A DNA stretch of 64,000 bases from Nocardioides sp. BP30 (GTDB taxonomy: Bacteria > Actinomycetota > Actinomycetes > Propionibacteriales > Nocardioidaceae): contig NZ_CP123620.1 of the NCBI RefSeq assembly GCF_029873215.1, positions 806,001 to 870,000 of the forward strand. Direction: 5' to 3'. Each line of letters starts with the position of its first letter. Positions within the stretch are counted from its first letter, which is position 1. The notes beneath the pieces are model-generated. The model made no database searches. It saw only the letters and a list, made by a program, of their open reading frames with translations, and was not told where the DNA came from. The translations under genes were made by a program, and so were the position numbers. This document shows, piece by piece, positions 8,468-17,539 of the stretch.

Positions 8468-10348
8468 GTGCACATCGCGATCTTCCTGACCGCGCTCGCC
8501 GTCGGTGTCCTGGCGGTGACGGCGCTCTCCAGCAGGATCGACCTGCCGGCGCCCCTGGTCCTCATCACGGCCGGCATCGCCATCTCCTACATCCCCTCGA
8601 TGCCCGAGGTACACCTCGAGCCCGACGTGGTGCTGCTCGGGCTGCTGCCACCGCTGCTGTACTCCACCGCGATCCAGACCTCCCTGGTCGACTTCAACGC
8701 CAACCGTCGCTCGATCCTGCTGCTCTCGGTCGGGCTGGTGGTGGCCACCACGATGGGGATAGGCGTCCTCGTGCACGCGTTGCTGCCCGATGCGGGGTGG
8801 CCGGCCTGCTTCGCGATCGGCGCGGTGGTGGCGCCGCCGGACGCCGTCGCGGCGGTCGCGGTGGCGCGCCATATCGGTCTGCCACGACGGATCGTGACGA
8901 TCCTGGAGGGTGAGTCGCTGCTCAACGACGCCACCGCACTGGTCTCGCTGCGCACCGCCATCCTCGCCGTCGCCGGCGGTGTGCAGCTGTGGCACATCGG
9001 CCTGGACTTCGTCCGCGCGGCCGGTGGTGGTGCGGTGATCGGCATCGCGATGTACTTCCTGGTCGGGCTGCTGCGCAAGAACGTCACCGACCCGGTCTTC
9101 GACACCGGGATGTCGCTGGTGGTGCCCTTCGCCGCCTACCTGCTCGCCGAGGAGCTCAAGGCCTCCGGCGTCATCGCCGTGGTGGTGGCGGGCCTGCTGC
9201 TCGGCCACCGTGCGCCGGTGCTGCAGACCGCCCAGTCGCGGATCGCCGAGCGGATGAACTGGCGCACGATCGCCTACGTGCTGGAGAACACGGTGTTCGT
9301 CCTCATCGGTCTGCAGGTGGACTGGCTGCTCGCCGACGTACGCCGCAGCTCGGTCTCGACGGGCCGGATCGTCGCGGTCTGCCTGGGCACCCTGCTGGGC
9401 GTGATCGTGATCCGGATGGTCTGGGTCTTCCTGACCCGCTACCTGCTGATCCGGCCCGGCCCCGACCCGGGCACCGGGATGCCCACGCCCTGGACGCACA
9501 CCGCGATCCTGGGCTGGTCCGGGATGCGCGGCGTGGTGACGCTCGCCGCGGCGTACCTGATCCCGCAGACCGCCCCCCACCGCGAGGTGCTGCTGCTGAT
9601 CGCCTTCACCGTGGTCGCCGGCACGCTGTTCGTCCAGGGTCTGACGCTGCCCTGGCTGGCGCGGCTGCTGCGGGTGCCCGCACCGGACCCGGTCGAGGAC
9701 GCACTCGCGCGCGCGACGCTGCTCCAGCAGGCCAGCAAGGCCGGCATGGAGGCGCTGGAGAAGATGGAGTACGACGACCCGCACGGGGTGGTCGAGCTCG
9801 TCCGGCAGCGGGTGGACATGCGCAACTTCGCGGCCTGGGAGCGGCTCGGCACCGTCGCGGGGGAGGAGTCGCCCAGCGAGCTCTACAACCGGGTGCGCAC
9901 CGGCATGATCGACGCGGAGCGGTCCCGGATCCTTCAGATCCGCAAGTCGGGGACGGTGCCCTCCGACGTGGTCTCCGACGTCCTCACGATGCTCGACGTC
10001 GAGGAGTCGATGCTGGGCATCGCCGAGGCGGAGCGGGTCGAGGCCCGGGAGACCGAGCGGTCGCGCCGGGCGCCGGGCGGCGTCTGCCCGGATCTTGAGC
10101 GCTACGCCGCCGAGCCGGTGCTCGACAGCGAGGAGGCCGAGGGCCTGGCGTGCCGGGCCTGCCTGGAGGAGGGCAGCCGCTGGGTGGCGCTGCGGCGCTG
10201 TCTGGTCTGCGGCAACCTCGGTTGCTGCGACTCCTCTCCGCGCCAGCACGCGACGCGCCACTTCCACGACACGTCGCACCCGGTGATGCAGTCCAGCGAG
10301 CCGGGCGAGGACTGGCGCTGGTGCTACCTGCACCACCAGACGGCCTGA
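8468..10348 (+). CDS. CPA1 Na+/H+ antiporter with C-terminal UBP-type zinc finger
   Basis: A 626-aa fusion. Residues 1-400 form a NhaP/CPA1 exchanger of about 12 TM segments, with the ion-site region VVAPPDAVAAVAVAR (PPD) near residue 118 and LEGESLLNDATALV near 145. Residues 410-530 look cytosolic and helical. The last 80 residues form a UBP-type zinc finger with LACRACLEEG, RRCLVCGNLGCCDSS and WRWCYLHH plus conserved histidines. Stand-alone UBP fingers of this type are common in actinobacteria; in eukaryotes such fingers bind the ubiquitin C-terminus. The GTG at 8468 is chosen because the transmembrane segment begins directly after it. Its role is pH or sodium homeostasis by family; the job of the finger is unknown. 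Confidence 0.85.
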   Translation: MHIAIFLTALAVGVLAVTALSSRIDLPAPLVLITAGIAISYIPSMPEVHLEPDVVLLGLLPPLLYSTAIQTSLVDFNANRRSILLLSVGLVVATTMGIGVLVHALLPDAGWPACFAIGAVVAPPDAVAAVAVARHIGLPRRIVTILEGESLLNDATALVSLRTAILAVAGGVQLWHIGLDFVRAAGGGAVIGIAMYFLVGLLRKNVTDPVFDTGMSLVVPFAAYLLAEELKASGVIAVVVAGLLLGHRAPVLQTAQSRIAERMNWRTIAYVLENTVFVLIGLQVDWLLADVRRSSVSTGRIVAVCLGTLLGVIVIRMVWVFLTRYLLIRPGPDPGTGMPTPWTHTAILGWSGMRGVVTLAAAYLIPQTAPHREVLLLIAFTVVAGTLFVQGLTLPWLARLLRVPAPDPVEDALARATLLQQASKAGMEALEKMEYDDPHGVVELVRQRVDMRNFAAWERLGTVAGEESPSELYNRVRTGMIDAERSRILQIRKSGTVPSDVVSDVLTMLDVEESMLGIAEAERVEARETERSRRAPGGVCPDLERYAAEPVLDSEEAEGLACRACLEEGSRWVALRRCLVCGNLGCCDSSPRQHATRHFHDTSHPVMQSSEPGEDWRWCYLHHQTA

Positions 10349-10553
10349 GCCACCGTCTTCTCGCCCCGGACCGCCCGGGTGAGGGGGCCGTCATGGCCCG
10401 TTGGGGTGGTGGACAGGCAACGTTCTGGCGACTTTTTCCGCCGATGTGCCGAAGTGGCCGGAATCTGTCGGTCGGCAGGCGCATCATCGGTACTACCGGA
10501 CAAGACCGGTTCGGAGCACACCGGCTCCGGACCCACGACCTCACGGGGGAAGC

Positions 10554-10733
10554 ATGTGTCACCACACACCGCGTTGCCCGGACGCCACCGCGCCCGAGTG
10601 TTGCAGCGCCCACGTCGTCTCCGACCACAGCGAGCAGGGCTGGGAGAGCCTGTGCAACGGCGTGATCCTCTTCGACGACGGCGCCTACCTGACGCCCGAC
10701 GGCGGCGTCGGCCGGGTGCCGCACCTGGTCTGA
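10554..10733 (+). CDS. Small DUF5999-family protein
   Basis: A 59-aa protein beginning MCHHTPRCPDATAPECCSAH and ending with the family pattern EQGWESLCNGVILFDDG...LTPDGGV. Length and motifs match the small actinobacterial DUF5999 family, whose function is not known. The cysteines and histidines at the N-terminus (CHH, RCP, CC) suggest metal binding, but this is inference. The ATG at 10554 follows a GGGGGA-type ribosome site. The 205 bases between the antiporter stop and this start hold no other gene I can support. Confidence 0.75.
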   Translation: MCHHTPRCPDATAPECCSAHVVSDHSEQGWESLCNGVILFDDGAYLTPDGGVGRVPHLV

Positions 10734-10767
10734 TCGGGCTCTGCGGGCCCTCGCCTAGGCTGACGGC

Positions 10768-11406
10768 ATGCGGATCACCAAGTTCGGCCATGCCTGTGTC
10801 CGGATCGAGCACGAGGGCACCGTCATCGTCCTCGACCCGGGTGTGTTCACCGATCGCGAGGCGCTCGACGGCGCCGACGCGATCCTGATCACCCACGAGC
10901 ACCCCGACCACTACCTGCCCGACCACCTCGCCTCCGTCGACGCGCCGGTGTGGACCATCGACGCGGTGGCGGCCAAGATCCGCGAGGACGCTCCCGAGGT
11001 GTTCGAGCGCACCACCGTCGTCGCGCCGGGCGAGTCGTTCCAGACCGGGGGCGTGCCGGTCTCGGCGGTGGGCGAGCTGCACGCGGTGATCCACCCCGAG
11101 CTCCCGCGCTTCCACAACAGCGGCTACCTGTTCACCCTGGGTGAGCAGACCGTCTTCCACCCCGGTGATGCGCTGCTCGCGCCGCCGGCCGACGTCGACG
11201 TGCTCCTCGCGCCGGCCTCCGCACCGTGGGCGCGCTCCTCGGAGCTGGTCGACTTCATGCGTGAGGTGAAGGCCCCGGTGAACATCGCGATCCACGACAG
11301 GATCTACAGTGCGGCTGGGCACCAGGTCTTCGACGGCCTGGCCGCCACGTTCCTGACCCCGCAGGGCCAGGAGTTCAAGCGACTCGACGACGGGCAGGAC
11401 CTGTGA
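10768..11406 (+). CDS. MBL-fold metal-dependent hydrolase
   Basis: A 212-aa metallo-beta-lactamase-fold protein of the UlaG-like group. The metal-binding motif THEHPDHY is near residue 48. Further family blocks are KFGHACVRIE at the start, VIHPELPRFHNSGYLF with a metal-site histidine, VFHPGDALLAPP with the bridging Asp, and NIAIHDRIY with the last histidine. The substrate is unknown. It overlaps the next gene (TGATG), so the two are translated together. Confidence 0.85.
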   Translation: MRITKFGHACVRIEHEGTVIVLDPGVFTDREALDGADAILITHEHPDHYLPDHLASVDAPVWTIDAVAAKIREDAPEVFERTTVVAPGESFQTGGVPVSAVGELHAVIHPELPRFHNSGYLFTLGEQTVFHPGDALLAPPADVDVLLAPASAPWARSSELVDFMREVKAPVNIAIHDRIYSAAGHQVFDGLAATFLTPQGQEFKRLDDGQDL

Positions 11407-11690
11407 TGTCCCAGATCAGCGTGGTGCTCTACGAATACGGCGAGGGCACGACCGCGGTGCGCGACGAGCTGCGGCCGGCTCACCGCGACTTCCTCGACTC
11501 GCGCGAGGGCCTGGTGCTCAGCGGTCCCACGGCCGCCGGCGGAGCGGTGATCGTCTACGAGGCGGACCCGGTCGAGCTCGAGGCCTGGCTGGACAGCGAC
11601 CCGTTCTGGACCGCCGGCGCGATCGCCGAGCGGGTCGTGACCGAGTGGACCATCGCGATGGGCTCCTGGAAGGAGCGGCTCGGGCTCTGA
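11406..11690 (+). CDS. YciI-family protein
   Basis: A 94-aa dimeric alpha-beta barrel of the YciI/YCII group. It shows RPAHRDFLDSREGLVLSGP with the conserved histidine and aspartate, then ADPVELEAWLDSDPF, the typical YCII C-terminal motif. The ATG at 11406 shares its first base with the stop of the MBL gene; a GTG at 11403 is an alternative start one codon earlier. Function is unknown for most family members. Confidence 0.8.
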   Translation: MSQISVVLYEYGEGTTAVRDELRPAHRDFLDSREGLVLSGPTAAGGAVIVYEADPVELEAWLDSDPFWTAGAIAERVVTEWTIAMGSWKERLGL

Positions 11691-11696
11691 GCCCGT

Positions 11697-11721
11697 CTCT
11701 CGGCGGCTCAGTCGCCGAGAG
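11697..11721. terminator. Hairpin between convergent yciI-like gene and isochorismate synthase
   Basis: CTCTCGGCG and CGCCGAGAG form a perfect 9-bp stem around a 7-base loop. It lies between the two convergent stops and overlaps the final codons of the minus-strand gene. No T-run follows, as is usual for actinobacterial terminators. A second hairpin (CGGGCTC-T-GAGCCCG) covers the stop of the YciI-like gene at 11681-11695. Confidence 0.6.
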
Positions 11722-12973
11722 CGTCTCGCACCGGCACCAGCTTGGCCTGCGACTCGGCCAGCTCGTCGGCAGGGTCGGAGGAGCCGACCACGCCACAGCC
11801 CGCGAAGAGTCGCACGGTCGGCCCGGCGAGCAGCGCCGAGCGCAGCGCGATGCCCCACTCGCCGTCGCCGGAGGCGTCCATCCAGCCGACCGGCCCGGCG
11901 TAGCGGCCGCGGTCCATCCCCTCGATCTCGGCGATCAGCGCGACCGCTTCGGCTGTCGGGGTGCCGCCGACGGCAGCCGAGGGGTGCAGCGCCTCGGCCA
12001 GCTCCAGCGAGGTCCGGTCGTCGTGCGCCACGCCTGTCACATCGGTGGCCAGGTGCATGACGTTGGGCAGGTGCAGCACGAAGGGCGACTCCGGGACGTT
12101 CATCGAGGAGCAGTGCGGCTCGAGGGCGTCGGCCACGGACCTGACGGCGTACTCGTGCTCCTCGAGGTCCTTGGAGGACCGCGCCAGCGTCGCCGCCAGG
12201 GCCAGGTCGTGCCCGTCGTCGCCGGTACGCCGGATGGTCCCGGCCAGCACCCGCGAGGTCACCAGGCCGCGCTCACGGCGCACCAGCAGCTCCGGCGTCG
12301 CCCCGAACAGCCCGTCGACGTGGAAGGTCCAGCACATCGGGTACGACGCGGCCAGCCGGGTCAACGGCCAACGGACGTCGATGTCCGAGCTCGCCGTCGC
12401 GATGAGGTCGCGCGCCAGCACGACCTTCTCCAGATCGCCGCGGTTGATCCGACCCACCGCGTCGGCGACCACGCTCATCCAGCTCTCGCCGTCCAGGGCG
12501 CCGTCGCTGAAGACGATGTCGCGCGGCGCGACCGGCGCCGGGCCGGTGGGCTGGAGAACCGGCTCGAGCGTCCCGGCGTGTGTCGCGGTGGCCTCGGCGC
12601 CAGCCTCTGCCACGGTGGTGACCCAGGTGAGGGGACCTCGCCGACCGACGACCAGCGCCGGCACCGCCAGCACGGAGTCCCCGCCGGCGTCGGCGAAGGC
12701 GAACGAGCCGAACGAGACCAGTCCGCTGCCGGGCTCGCCGACCTCGTCGGTGATCGAGGCGCGGGCGACCAGCTCGGACCACCACTTCGCGGCATCGGCG
12801 AAGCGGGTCGGTCCCGCGCTGCGCAGCACCGCGGCGCTGCCCCAGCCGACCAGGCCCTCGCCGCGGCGTACCCATGAGACCAGCTCGCCGGAGGAGGGCA
12901 GGAGGTCGAGGAGCGCGCCGACGTCGTCGATCACCGTGGTGCGCGCTACCAGGGTCGGTACGTCGGGACTCAC
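11708..12973 (-). CDS. menF: Isochorismate synthase (MenF/EntC type)
   Basis: Converts chorismate to isochorismate, the entry to the menaquinone branch. The 421-aa chorismate-binding enzyme has the C-terminal core with LFGATPELLVRRERG (conserved glutamate), SRVLAGTIRRTGDD, SKDLEEHEYAV with the catalytic EHEY site, HPSAAVGGTPTAEA, and the final LFAGCGVVGSSDPADELAE. In context with menA, C, D, E and G, a menaquinone role is more likely than siderophore synthesis. It starts at a GTG and points towards the MBL/yciI pair, converging on a shared hairpin. Confidence 0.88.
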   Translation of the reverse strand: MSPDVPTLVARTTVIDDVGALLDLLPSSGELVSWVRRGEGLVGWGSAAVLRSAGPTRFADAAKWWSELVARASITDEVGEPGSGLVSFGSFAFADAGGDSVLAVPALVVGRRGPLTWVTTVAEAGAEATATHAGTLEPVLQPTGPAPVAPRDIVFSDGALDGESWMSVVADAVGRINRGDLEKVVLARDLIATASSDIDVRWPLTRLAASYPMCWTFHVDGLFGATPELLVRRERGLVTSRVLAGTIRRTGDDGHDLALAATLARSSKDLEEHEYAVRSVADALEPHCSSMNVPESPFVLHLPNVMHLATDVTGVAHDDRTSLELAEALHPSAAVGGTPTAEAVALIAEIEGMDRGRYAGPVGWMDASGDGEWGIALRSALLAGPTVRLFAGCGVVGSSDPADELAESQAKLVPVRDALGD

Positions 12974-13069
12974 GTGGGGAGCCTAGCCCGGGCCCGGACC
13001 CTCGCCCCGGTTGCGGTCGGTAGCGCCTCGCCCGGTAGCGTGGCTGCGACGACGAACAAGGAGAGATCC

Positions 13070-13684
13070 GTGAGCAAGTCCCGCAGCAGCGACGTCCCCC
13101 TGACCGGCATCGCCATCGGCGCCGTCGTGCTCGCGCTCGTCGTCGTCTTCGCGGTGCTCCTGCCCAAGGCCCAGGGCGACGAGGCCGACACCTCCCGCAT
13201 CGCCCTGCCCAGCAGCCTGCCCGGCGGCTACAAGGCGGCCGACAACGCCAGCGCCTGGAAGGGCAACGCCAACGTGGCCGGCAACGAGGCCCAGGTCGCC
13301 GCCCAGGTGAAGGCCGAGATCGCCTTCGGCAACGCGGCGCTGAAGAAGACGACCGGTGGTGGCTTCGGCAACCGGATCTACATCAAGGGCGCCTCGGAGA
13401 TCTACTTCGTGCAGGCCTTCCGCGCCGCCGGTGGCGCGTTCTCGCCGGGCGAGCTCTCCGATCCGAGCAAGCTCCAGCAGGGCACCTCGGTCCAGCAGCT
13501 GATCAAGACCGGCGACGCGACGTGCATCGTCGACGGCACCACCGGAACGGGTGGCCAGGTCACGCCGAGCGAGACCCAGTGCCAGGTCAGCAAGGGCGAC
13601 CTGACGATCCAGGTGATGGCTCCCTCCGTGGCGGCCTCCGACGTCGCCAAGGTCGCCGACCTGGTCCTGACCAAGGTCGACTGA
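13070..13684 (+). CDS. Single-pass membrane protein of unknown function
   Basis: A 204-aa protein with one N-terminal transmembrane segment ([20 protein letters not shown], residues 14-33) and an external domain of about 170 aa rich in Ala, Gly, Lys and Gln. It has a single Cys pair (TCIVDG and TQCQVS) that could form a disulfide. There is no lipobox. The GTG at 13070 follows AAGGAGA at good spacing and agrees with the position of the TM segment. It ends 11 bases before menG and is probably co-transcribed with it. I do not recognise the family. Confidence 0.75.
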   Translation: MSKSRSSDVPLTGIAIGAVVLALVVVFAVLLPKAQGDEADTSRIALPSSLPGGYKAADNASAWKGNANVAGNEAQVAAQVKAEIAFGNAALKKTTGGGFGNRIYIKGASEIYFVQAFRAAGGAFSPGELSDPSKLQQGTSVQQLIKTGDATCIVDGTTGTGGQVTPSETQCQVSKGDLTIQVMAPSVAASDVAKVADLVLTKVD

Positions 13685-13695
13685 GGTCACCGGCG

Positions 13696-14385
13696 GTGAC
13701 CCGCGCCGACCTCGGCAAGCAGCCCGGCGACGTACGCCGGATGTTCGACGCGGTGGCGCGTCGCTACGACGTGACGAACGACGTCCTCTCCCTCGGGCAG
13801 GACCGGCGCTGGCGCAAGCGGGTCATCGCGGCGGTGGCCCCTCGACCCGGTGAGCTGATCCTCGACCTGGCGGCGGGGACCGGCACCTCGTCCCAGCCCT
13901 TCGCCGACGCCGGCGCCACGGTCGTGCCGTGCGACTTCTCGCTGGGGATGCTCCAGGTGGGCAAGGCGGCCAAGCCGCACCTGCCGTTCACCGCCGGGGA
14001 CGGCACCCGGCTGCCGTTCGCGGACGGCACCTTCGACGCTGTCACGATCTCGTTCGGGCTGCGCAACATCGTGGATCCGGTGGCCGGGCTGCGCGAGCTG
14101 CGCCGGGTCACCCGACCCGGTGGCCGGCTCGTGGTGTGCGAGTTCAGCCACCCGACCTGGAAGCCGTTCCGCACCGTCTACGTCGAGTACCTCATGAAGG
14201 CGCTCCCGCCCGTCGCGCGGGCCGTCTCCTCCTCGCCCGACGCCTACGTCTACCTCGCCGAGTCGATCCGCGCCTGGCCCGACCAGGCCGGGCTGGCCGC
14301 GCTGGTGGAGCAGGCCGGCTGGTCCGAGGTCGGGTGGACCGATCTCTCCGGCGGGATCGTCGCGCTGCACCACGGCCGCGCCTGA
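13696..14385 (+). CDS. menG: Demethylmenaquinone methyltransferase MenG (UbiE family)
   Basis: Methylates demethylmenaquinone with SAM, the last step of menaquinone synthesis. The 229-aa protein shows [20 protein letters not shown], the SAM motif [11 protein letters not shown] near residue 58, [16 protein letters not shown] near 116 and [11 protein letters not shown] near 145, all UbiE/MenG signatures. The GTG at 13696 lies 11 bases after the stop of the membrane protein. The nuo operon follows after 123 bases that carry regulatory palindromes. Confidence 0.93.
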   Translation: MTRADLGKQPGDVRRMFDAVARRYDVTNDVLSLGQDRRWRKRVIAAVAPRPGELILDLAAGTGTSSQPFADAGATVVPCDFSLGMLQVGKAAKPHLPFTAGDGTRLPFADGTFDAVTISFGLRNIVDPVAGLRELRRVTRPGGRLVVCEFSHPTWKPFRTVYVEYLMKALPPVARAVSSSPDAYVYLAESIRAWPDQAGLAALVEQAGWSEVGWTDLSGGIVALHHGRA

Positions 14386-14442
14386 CGCTGTCCGCGCGGC
14401 GTCGCGGATTGGGCCTTGCATTTGTCACCCATGGTGGCAATA

Positions 14443-14474
14443 TGTGATCCGAACCACATGTGATCCGTTTCACA
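14443..14474 (+). promoter_or_regulatory. Two abutting Rex/CRP-type palindromes upstream of nuoA
   Basis: Site 1 (14443-14458) is TGTGATCCGAACCACA and site 2 (14459-14474) is TGTGATCCGTTTCACA, placed end to end. Site 2 fits TGTGA-N6-TCACA perfectly and differs by one base from the Streptomyces Rex operator pattern TGTGAACnnnTTCACA. Rex, an NADH/NAD+ sensor, is known to have an operator at the S. coelicolor nuo operon, so a redox operator is the first guess. A Crp/GlxR-type activator site is the alternative. Site 2 ends 34 bases before nuoA. Confidence 0.65.
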
Positions 14475-14508
14475 AGGTCGCAAAGACGGTGGTTCGGGAG
14501 GAGCCTCG

Positions 14509-14865
14509 ATGCATCTCTACGCACCGATCCTGGTGCTATTCGCGCTGGCCGCCGCCTTCGCCATCGGCTCGGTGGCGATGAGCAGCCTGGTTGGGCCGCA
14601 CCGGGCCAATCGCGCCAAGGCGGACGCTTACGAGTGCGGCATCGAGCCCACCCCCCAGGCGCTCGACGGCCGCTTCCCGGTGAAGTACTACGTGATAGCG
14701 ATGCTCTTCATCGTCTTCGACGTGGAGATCATCTTCCTGCTGCCCTGGGCCGTCCGGTTCGACCAGCTGCGGGTCTACGGCCTGGTCGAGATGGCCGTCT
14801 TCATCGGCACCGTGTTCGTCGCCTACGCCTACGTATGGCGGCGCGGCGGACTGGACTGGGACTGA
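14509..14865 (+). CDS. nuoA: NADH-quinone oxidoreductase subunit A
   Basis: Small membrane subunit of complex I, 118 aa, with three TM helices. It carries the conserved [21 protein letters not shown] loop and the [12 protein letters not shown] segment of NuoA (the loop is given in full only as a motif; key residues are C43, G44 and E46). The ATG follows GGGAGGAG. It is the first gene of the 14-gene operon; the 18-base gap to nuoB is the only non-overlapping junction in the run. Confidence 0.96.
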   Translation: MHLYAPILVLFALAAAFAIGSVAMSSLVGPHRANRAKADAYECGIEPTPQALDGRFPVKYYVIAMLFIVFDVEIIFLLPWAVRFDQLRVYGLVEMAVFIGTVFVAYAYVWRRGGLDWD

Positions 14866-14883
14866 GGCGAGGGGAGCCTGAGG

Positions 14884-15438
14884 ATGGGGATCGAGGAGAA
14901 GCTTCCGTCGGGCGTCCTGCTGACCACCGTCGAGGGCGTGGCCGGCTACATGCGCAAGGCCTCGCTGTGGCCGGCGACCTTCGGGCTGGCCTGCTGCGCG
15001 ATCGAGATGATGACCAGCGGCGGCCCCAAGTACGACCTGGCCCGCTTCGGCATGGAGGTCTTCCGGGCCAGCCCGCGGCAGGCGGACCTGATGATCGTGG
15101 CCGGCCGGGTGAGCCAGAAGATGGCGCCGGTGCTGCGCCAGATCTACGACCAGATGCCCGAGCCCAAGTGGGTCCTGGCGATGGGGGTGTGCGCGAGCTC
15201 CGGCGGGATGTTCAACAACTACGCGATCGTGCAGGGCGTGGACCATGTCGTCCCGGTCGACATGTACCTCCCCGGCTGCCCGCCGCGCCCCGAGATGCTG
15301 ATCGACGCGATCCTCAAGCTGCACGACCGCATCCAGCACGGGAAGCTCGGCAGCAACGAGGCCGCGGTCGTCGAGGAGCGCGAGAACGTCGCGCTGCGCG
15401 CGCTGCCGCTCATCGACCAGCGCGGGCTGTTGCGATGA
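14884..15438 (+). CDS. nuoB: NADH-quinone oxidoreductase subunit B
   Basis: Peripheral-arm subunit that carries the N2 iron-sulfur cluster next to the quinone site. The 184-aa protein has [10 protein letters not shown] (tandem cysteines near residue 39), [14 protein letters not shown] and [13 protein letters not shown], giving the four cluster ligands. The stop overlaps the nuoC ATG (ATGA). Confidence 0.96.
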   Translation: MGIEEKLPSGVLLTTVEGVAGYMRKASLWPATFGLACCAIEMMTSGGPKYDLARFGMEVFRASPRQADLMIVAGRVSQKMAPVLRQIYDQMPEPKWVLAMGVCASSGGMFNNYAIVQGVDHVVPVDMYLPGCPPRPEMLIDAILKLHDRIQHGKLGSNEAAVVEERENVALRALPLIDQRGLLR

Positions 15439-16238
15439 GCGAGCGACGCGACGACGGGTCGCACGGCAACGAGCGGCACACCCCGGACGAGGCGGGTCAG
15501 GGCTCGCACGGCCCGGAGCGGCACGACACCGGACGCGACGAGGTCGTCGGCACCGGCCTGATGCCCGAGCCGACGACCGAGTCCACCACCGGCTTCCCCG
15601 GCGCGGGCGCGGTGGGCGCTCGAACGGGCATGTTCGGGGTGCAGGGCAGCGGCGACACCAGCGGGTACGGCGGGCTGCTGCGCAGCATCGCGCTCCCGCC
15701 GCTCGCGAAGCGGCCCTACGGCGGCTGGTACGACGACCTGGCCGACGCGGTCGCCGACCACCTCGGCGAGGAGCCGCGGGTGGTGCTGCACGCCGGCGAG
15801 CTGACCCTCGTCGTACGGCGGGAGGAGCTGCCCACCCTCATGCGCCACCTGCGCGACGACGAGCGGCTGCGCTTCGAGCTGTGCAGCGGCGTCAGCGGGG
15901 TGCACTACCCCGAGCAGATCGGCGCCGAGCTGCACGCCGTCTACCACCTGCTCTCGATGACCCACAACCGCCGGATCAGGGTGGAGGCCAGCGCTCCCGA
16001 CGCCGACCCGCACCTGCCGAGCCTGGTGGCGGTCTACCCGACCCTGGACTGGCATGAGCGGGAGACCTTCGACATGTTCGGGCTGGTCTTCGACGGCCAT
16101 CCGGCGCTGACCCGGATCCTGATGCCCGACGACTGGCCGGGCCACCCGCAGCGCAAGGACTATCCCCTGGGCGGGATCGCGGTGGACTACCACGGCGCGA
16201 CCGTGCCACCGCCGGACGAGCGGAGGAGCTACGCATGA
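15435..16238 (+). CDS. nuoC: NADH-quinone oxidoreductase subunit C
   Basis: The 30-kDa connector subunit, 267 aa. Residues 80-250 form the NuoC domain with [20 protein letters not shown]-type signature and the [16 protein letters not shown] end. The first 75 residues are a charged, low-complexity extension rich in Asp, Gly, Thr and His that is likely disordered; long NuoC N-termini occur in other actinobacteria. The ATG overlaps the nuoB stop, which supports this start despite the odd N-terminus. Overlaps nuoD by four bases. Confidence 0.94.
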   Translation: MSERRDDGSHGNERHTPDEAGQGSHGPERHDTGRDEVVGTGLMPEPTTESTTGFPGAGAVGARTGMFGVQGSGDTSGYGGLLRSIALPPLAKRPYGGWYDDLADAVADHLGEEPRVVLHAGELTLVVRREELPTLMRHLRDDERLRFELCSGVSGVHYPEQIGAELHAVYHLLSMTHNRRIRVEASAPDADPHLPSLVAVYPTLDWHERETFDMFGLVFDGHPALTRILMPDDWPGHPQRKDYPLGGIAVDYHGATVPPPDERRSYA

Positions 16239-17539
16239 GCGACACCGAGACCGTCTTCACCGCCACCGGTCAGGACTGGGACGAGCTCAGCGACCTGCTC
16301 AAGGAGACGCCCGAGGAGCGGGTCGTGGTCAACATGGGGCCGCAGCACCCGTCCACCCACGGCGTCCTGCGGCTGATCCTCGAGCTCGAGGGCGAGACCG
16401 TCACCGAGGCCCGGTGCGGCATCGGCTACCTGCACACCGGCATCGAGAAGAACCTCGAGTACCGCAGCTGGGTGCAGGGCACCACGTTCGTCACCCGGAT
16501 GGACTATCTCAGCCCGCTGTTCAACGAGACGGCGTACGTGCTCGGCGTCGAACGCCTGCTGGGCATCGAGGACGACGTGCCGGAGAAGGCGCGCGTCATG
16601 CGGGTGCTCCTGATGGAGCTCAACCGGATCTCCTCCCACCTGGTCGCGATCGCCACCGGCGGCATGGAGATCGGGGCGCTGACGGTGATGACGATCGGCT
16701 TCCGCGAGCGCGAGCTCGTCCTCGACCTCTTCGAGCTCATCACCGGCCTGCGGATGAACCACGCGTTCATCCGCCCCGGCGGCGTCGCGCAGGACCTGCC
16801 GCCCGGTGCGCTCGACGAGATCCGCGCGTTCATCGCGCTGATGCGCAAGCGGCTCAAGGAGTACGCCGCGCTGTGCAACGCCAACCCGATCTTCCGTGGG
16901 CGGCTGGAGGGGGTGGGTCATCTGGACCTGGAGGGGTGTCTGGCCCTCGGCATCACCGGCCCCATCCTGCGCTCCACCGGCTACCCGTGGGACCTGCGCA
17001 AGACCCAGCCCTACTGCGGCTACGAGGACTACGACTTCGACGTCATCACCTGGGACACCGCCGACTCCTACGGCCGCTTCCGGATCCGGCTGGAGGAGAT
17101 GGAGGAGTCGCTGCGCATCGTCGAGCAGGCCGCCGATCGGCTCGGCCATCTGGAGGGTGCGCCCGTGATGGTGGCCGACAAGAAGATCGCCTGGCCCTCG
17201 CAGCTGGCGATCGGCACCGACGGGATGGGCAACAGCCTCGACCACATCCGCCACATCATGGGCGAGTCGATGGAGGCCCTCATCCATCACTTCAAGCTGG
17301 TCACCGAGGGCTTCCGGGTTCCGGCCGGCCAGGCCTACGCGGCGATCGAGTCGCCCCGCGGCGAGCTCGGCGCCCACGTGGTCAGCGACGGGGGCACGCG
17401 CCCCTACCGGGTGCACTTCCGCGACCCCTCGTTCACGAACCTGCAGGCGACGTCGGTGATGAGCGAGGGTGGCATGGTCGCCGACGTGATCGTCGCGATC
17501 GCCTCGATCGACCCGGTGATGGGAGGCGTCGACCGATGA
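16235..17539 (+). CDS. nuoD: NADH-quinone oxidoreductase subunit D
   Basis: The 49-kDa quinone-site subunit, 434 aa. It begins its core with [16 protein letters not shown] (the quinone-binding His in the PQHPSTHG loop), then [14 protein letters not shown], and ends in the family C-terminus PVMGGVDR. Together with NuoB it forms the quinone reduction pocket. ATGA overlap with nuoC and with nuoE. Confidence 0.96.
   Translation: MSDTETVFTATGQDWDELSDLLKETPEERVVVNMGPQHPSTHGVLRLILELEGETVTEARCGIGYLHTGIEKNLEYRSWVQGTTFVTRMDYLSPLFNETAYVLGVERLLGIEDDVPEKARVMRVLLMELNRISSHLVAIATGGMEIGALTVMTIGFRERELVLDLFELITGLRMNHAFIRPGGVAQDLPPGALDEIRAFIALMRKRLKEYAALCNANPIFRGRLEGVGHLDLEGCLALGITGPILRSTGYPWDLRKTQPYCGYEDYDFDVITWDTADSYGRFRIRLEEMEESLRIVEQAADRLGHLEGAPVMVADKKIAWPSQLAIGTDGMGNSLDHIRHIMGESMEALIHHFKLVTEGFRVPAGQAYAAIESPRGELGAHVVSDGGTRPYRVHFRDPSFTNLQATSVMSEGGMVADVIVAIASIDPVMGGVDR

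Noticed and set aside
15435-15660. A later start for nuoC that would drop the low-complexity N-terminus
   Set aside because: The ATG overlapping the nuoB stop matches the rest of the operon, and long NuoC N-termini are known in actinobacteria.
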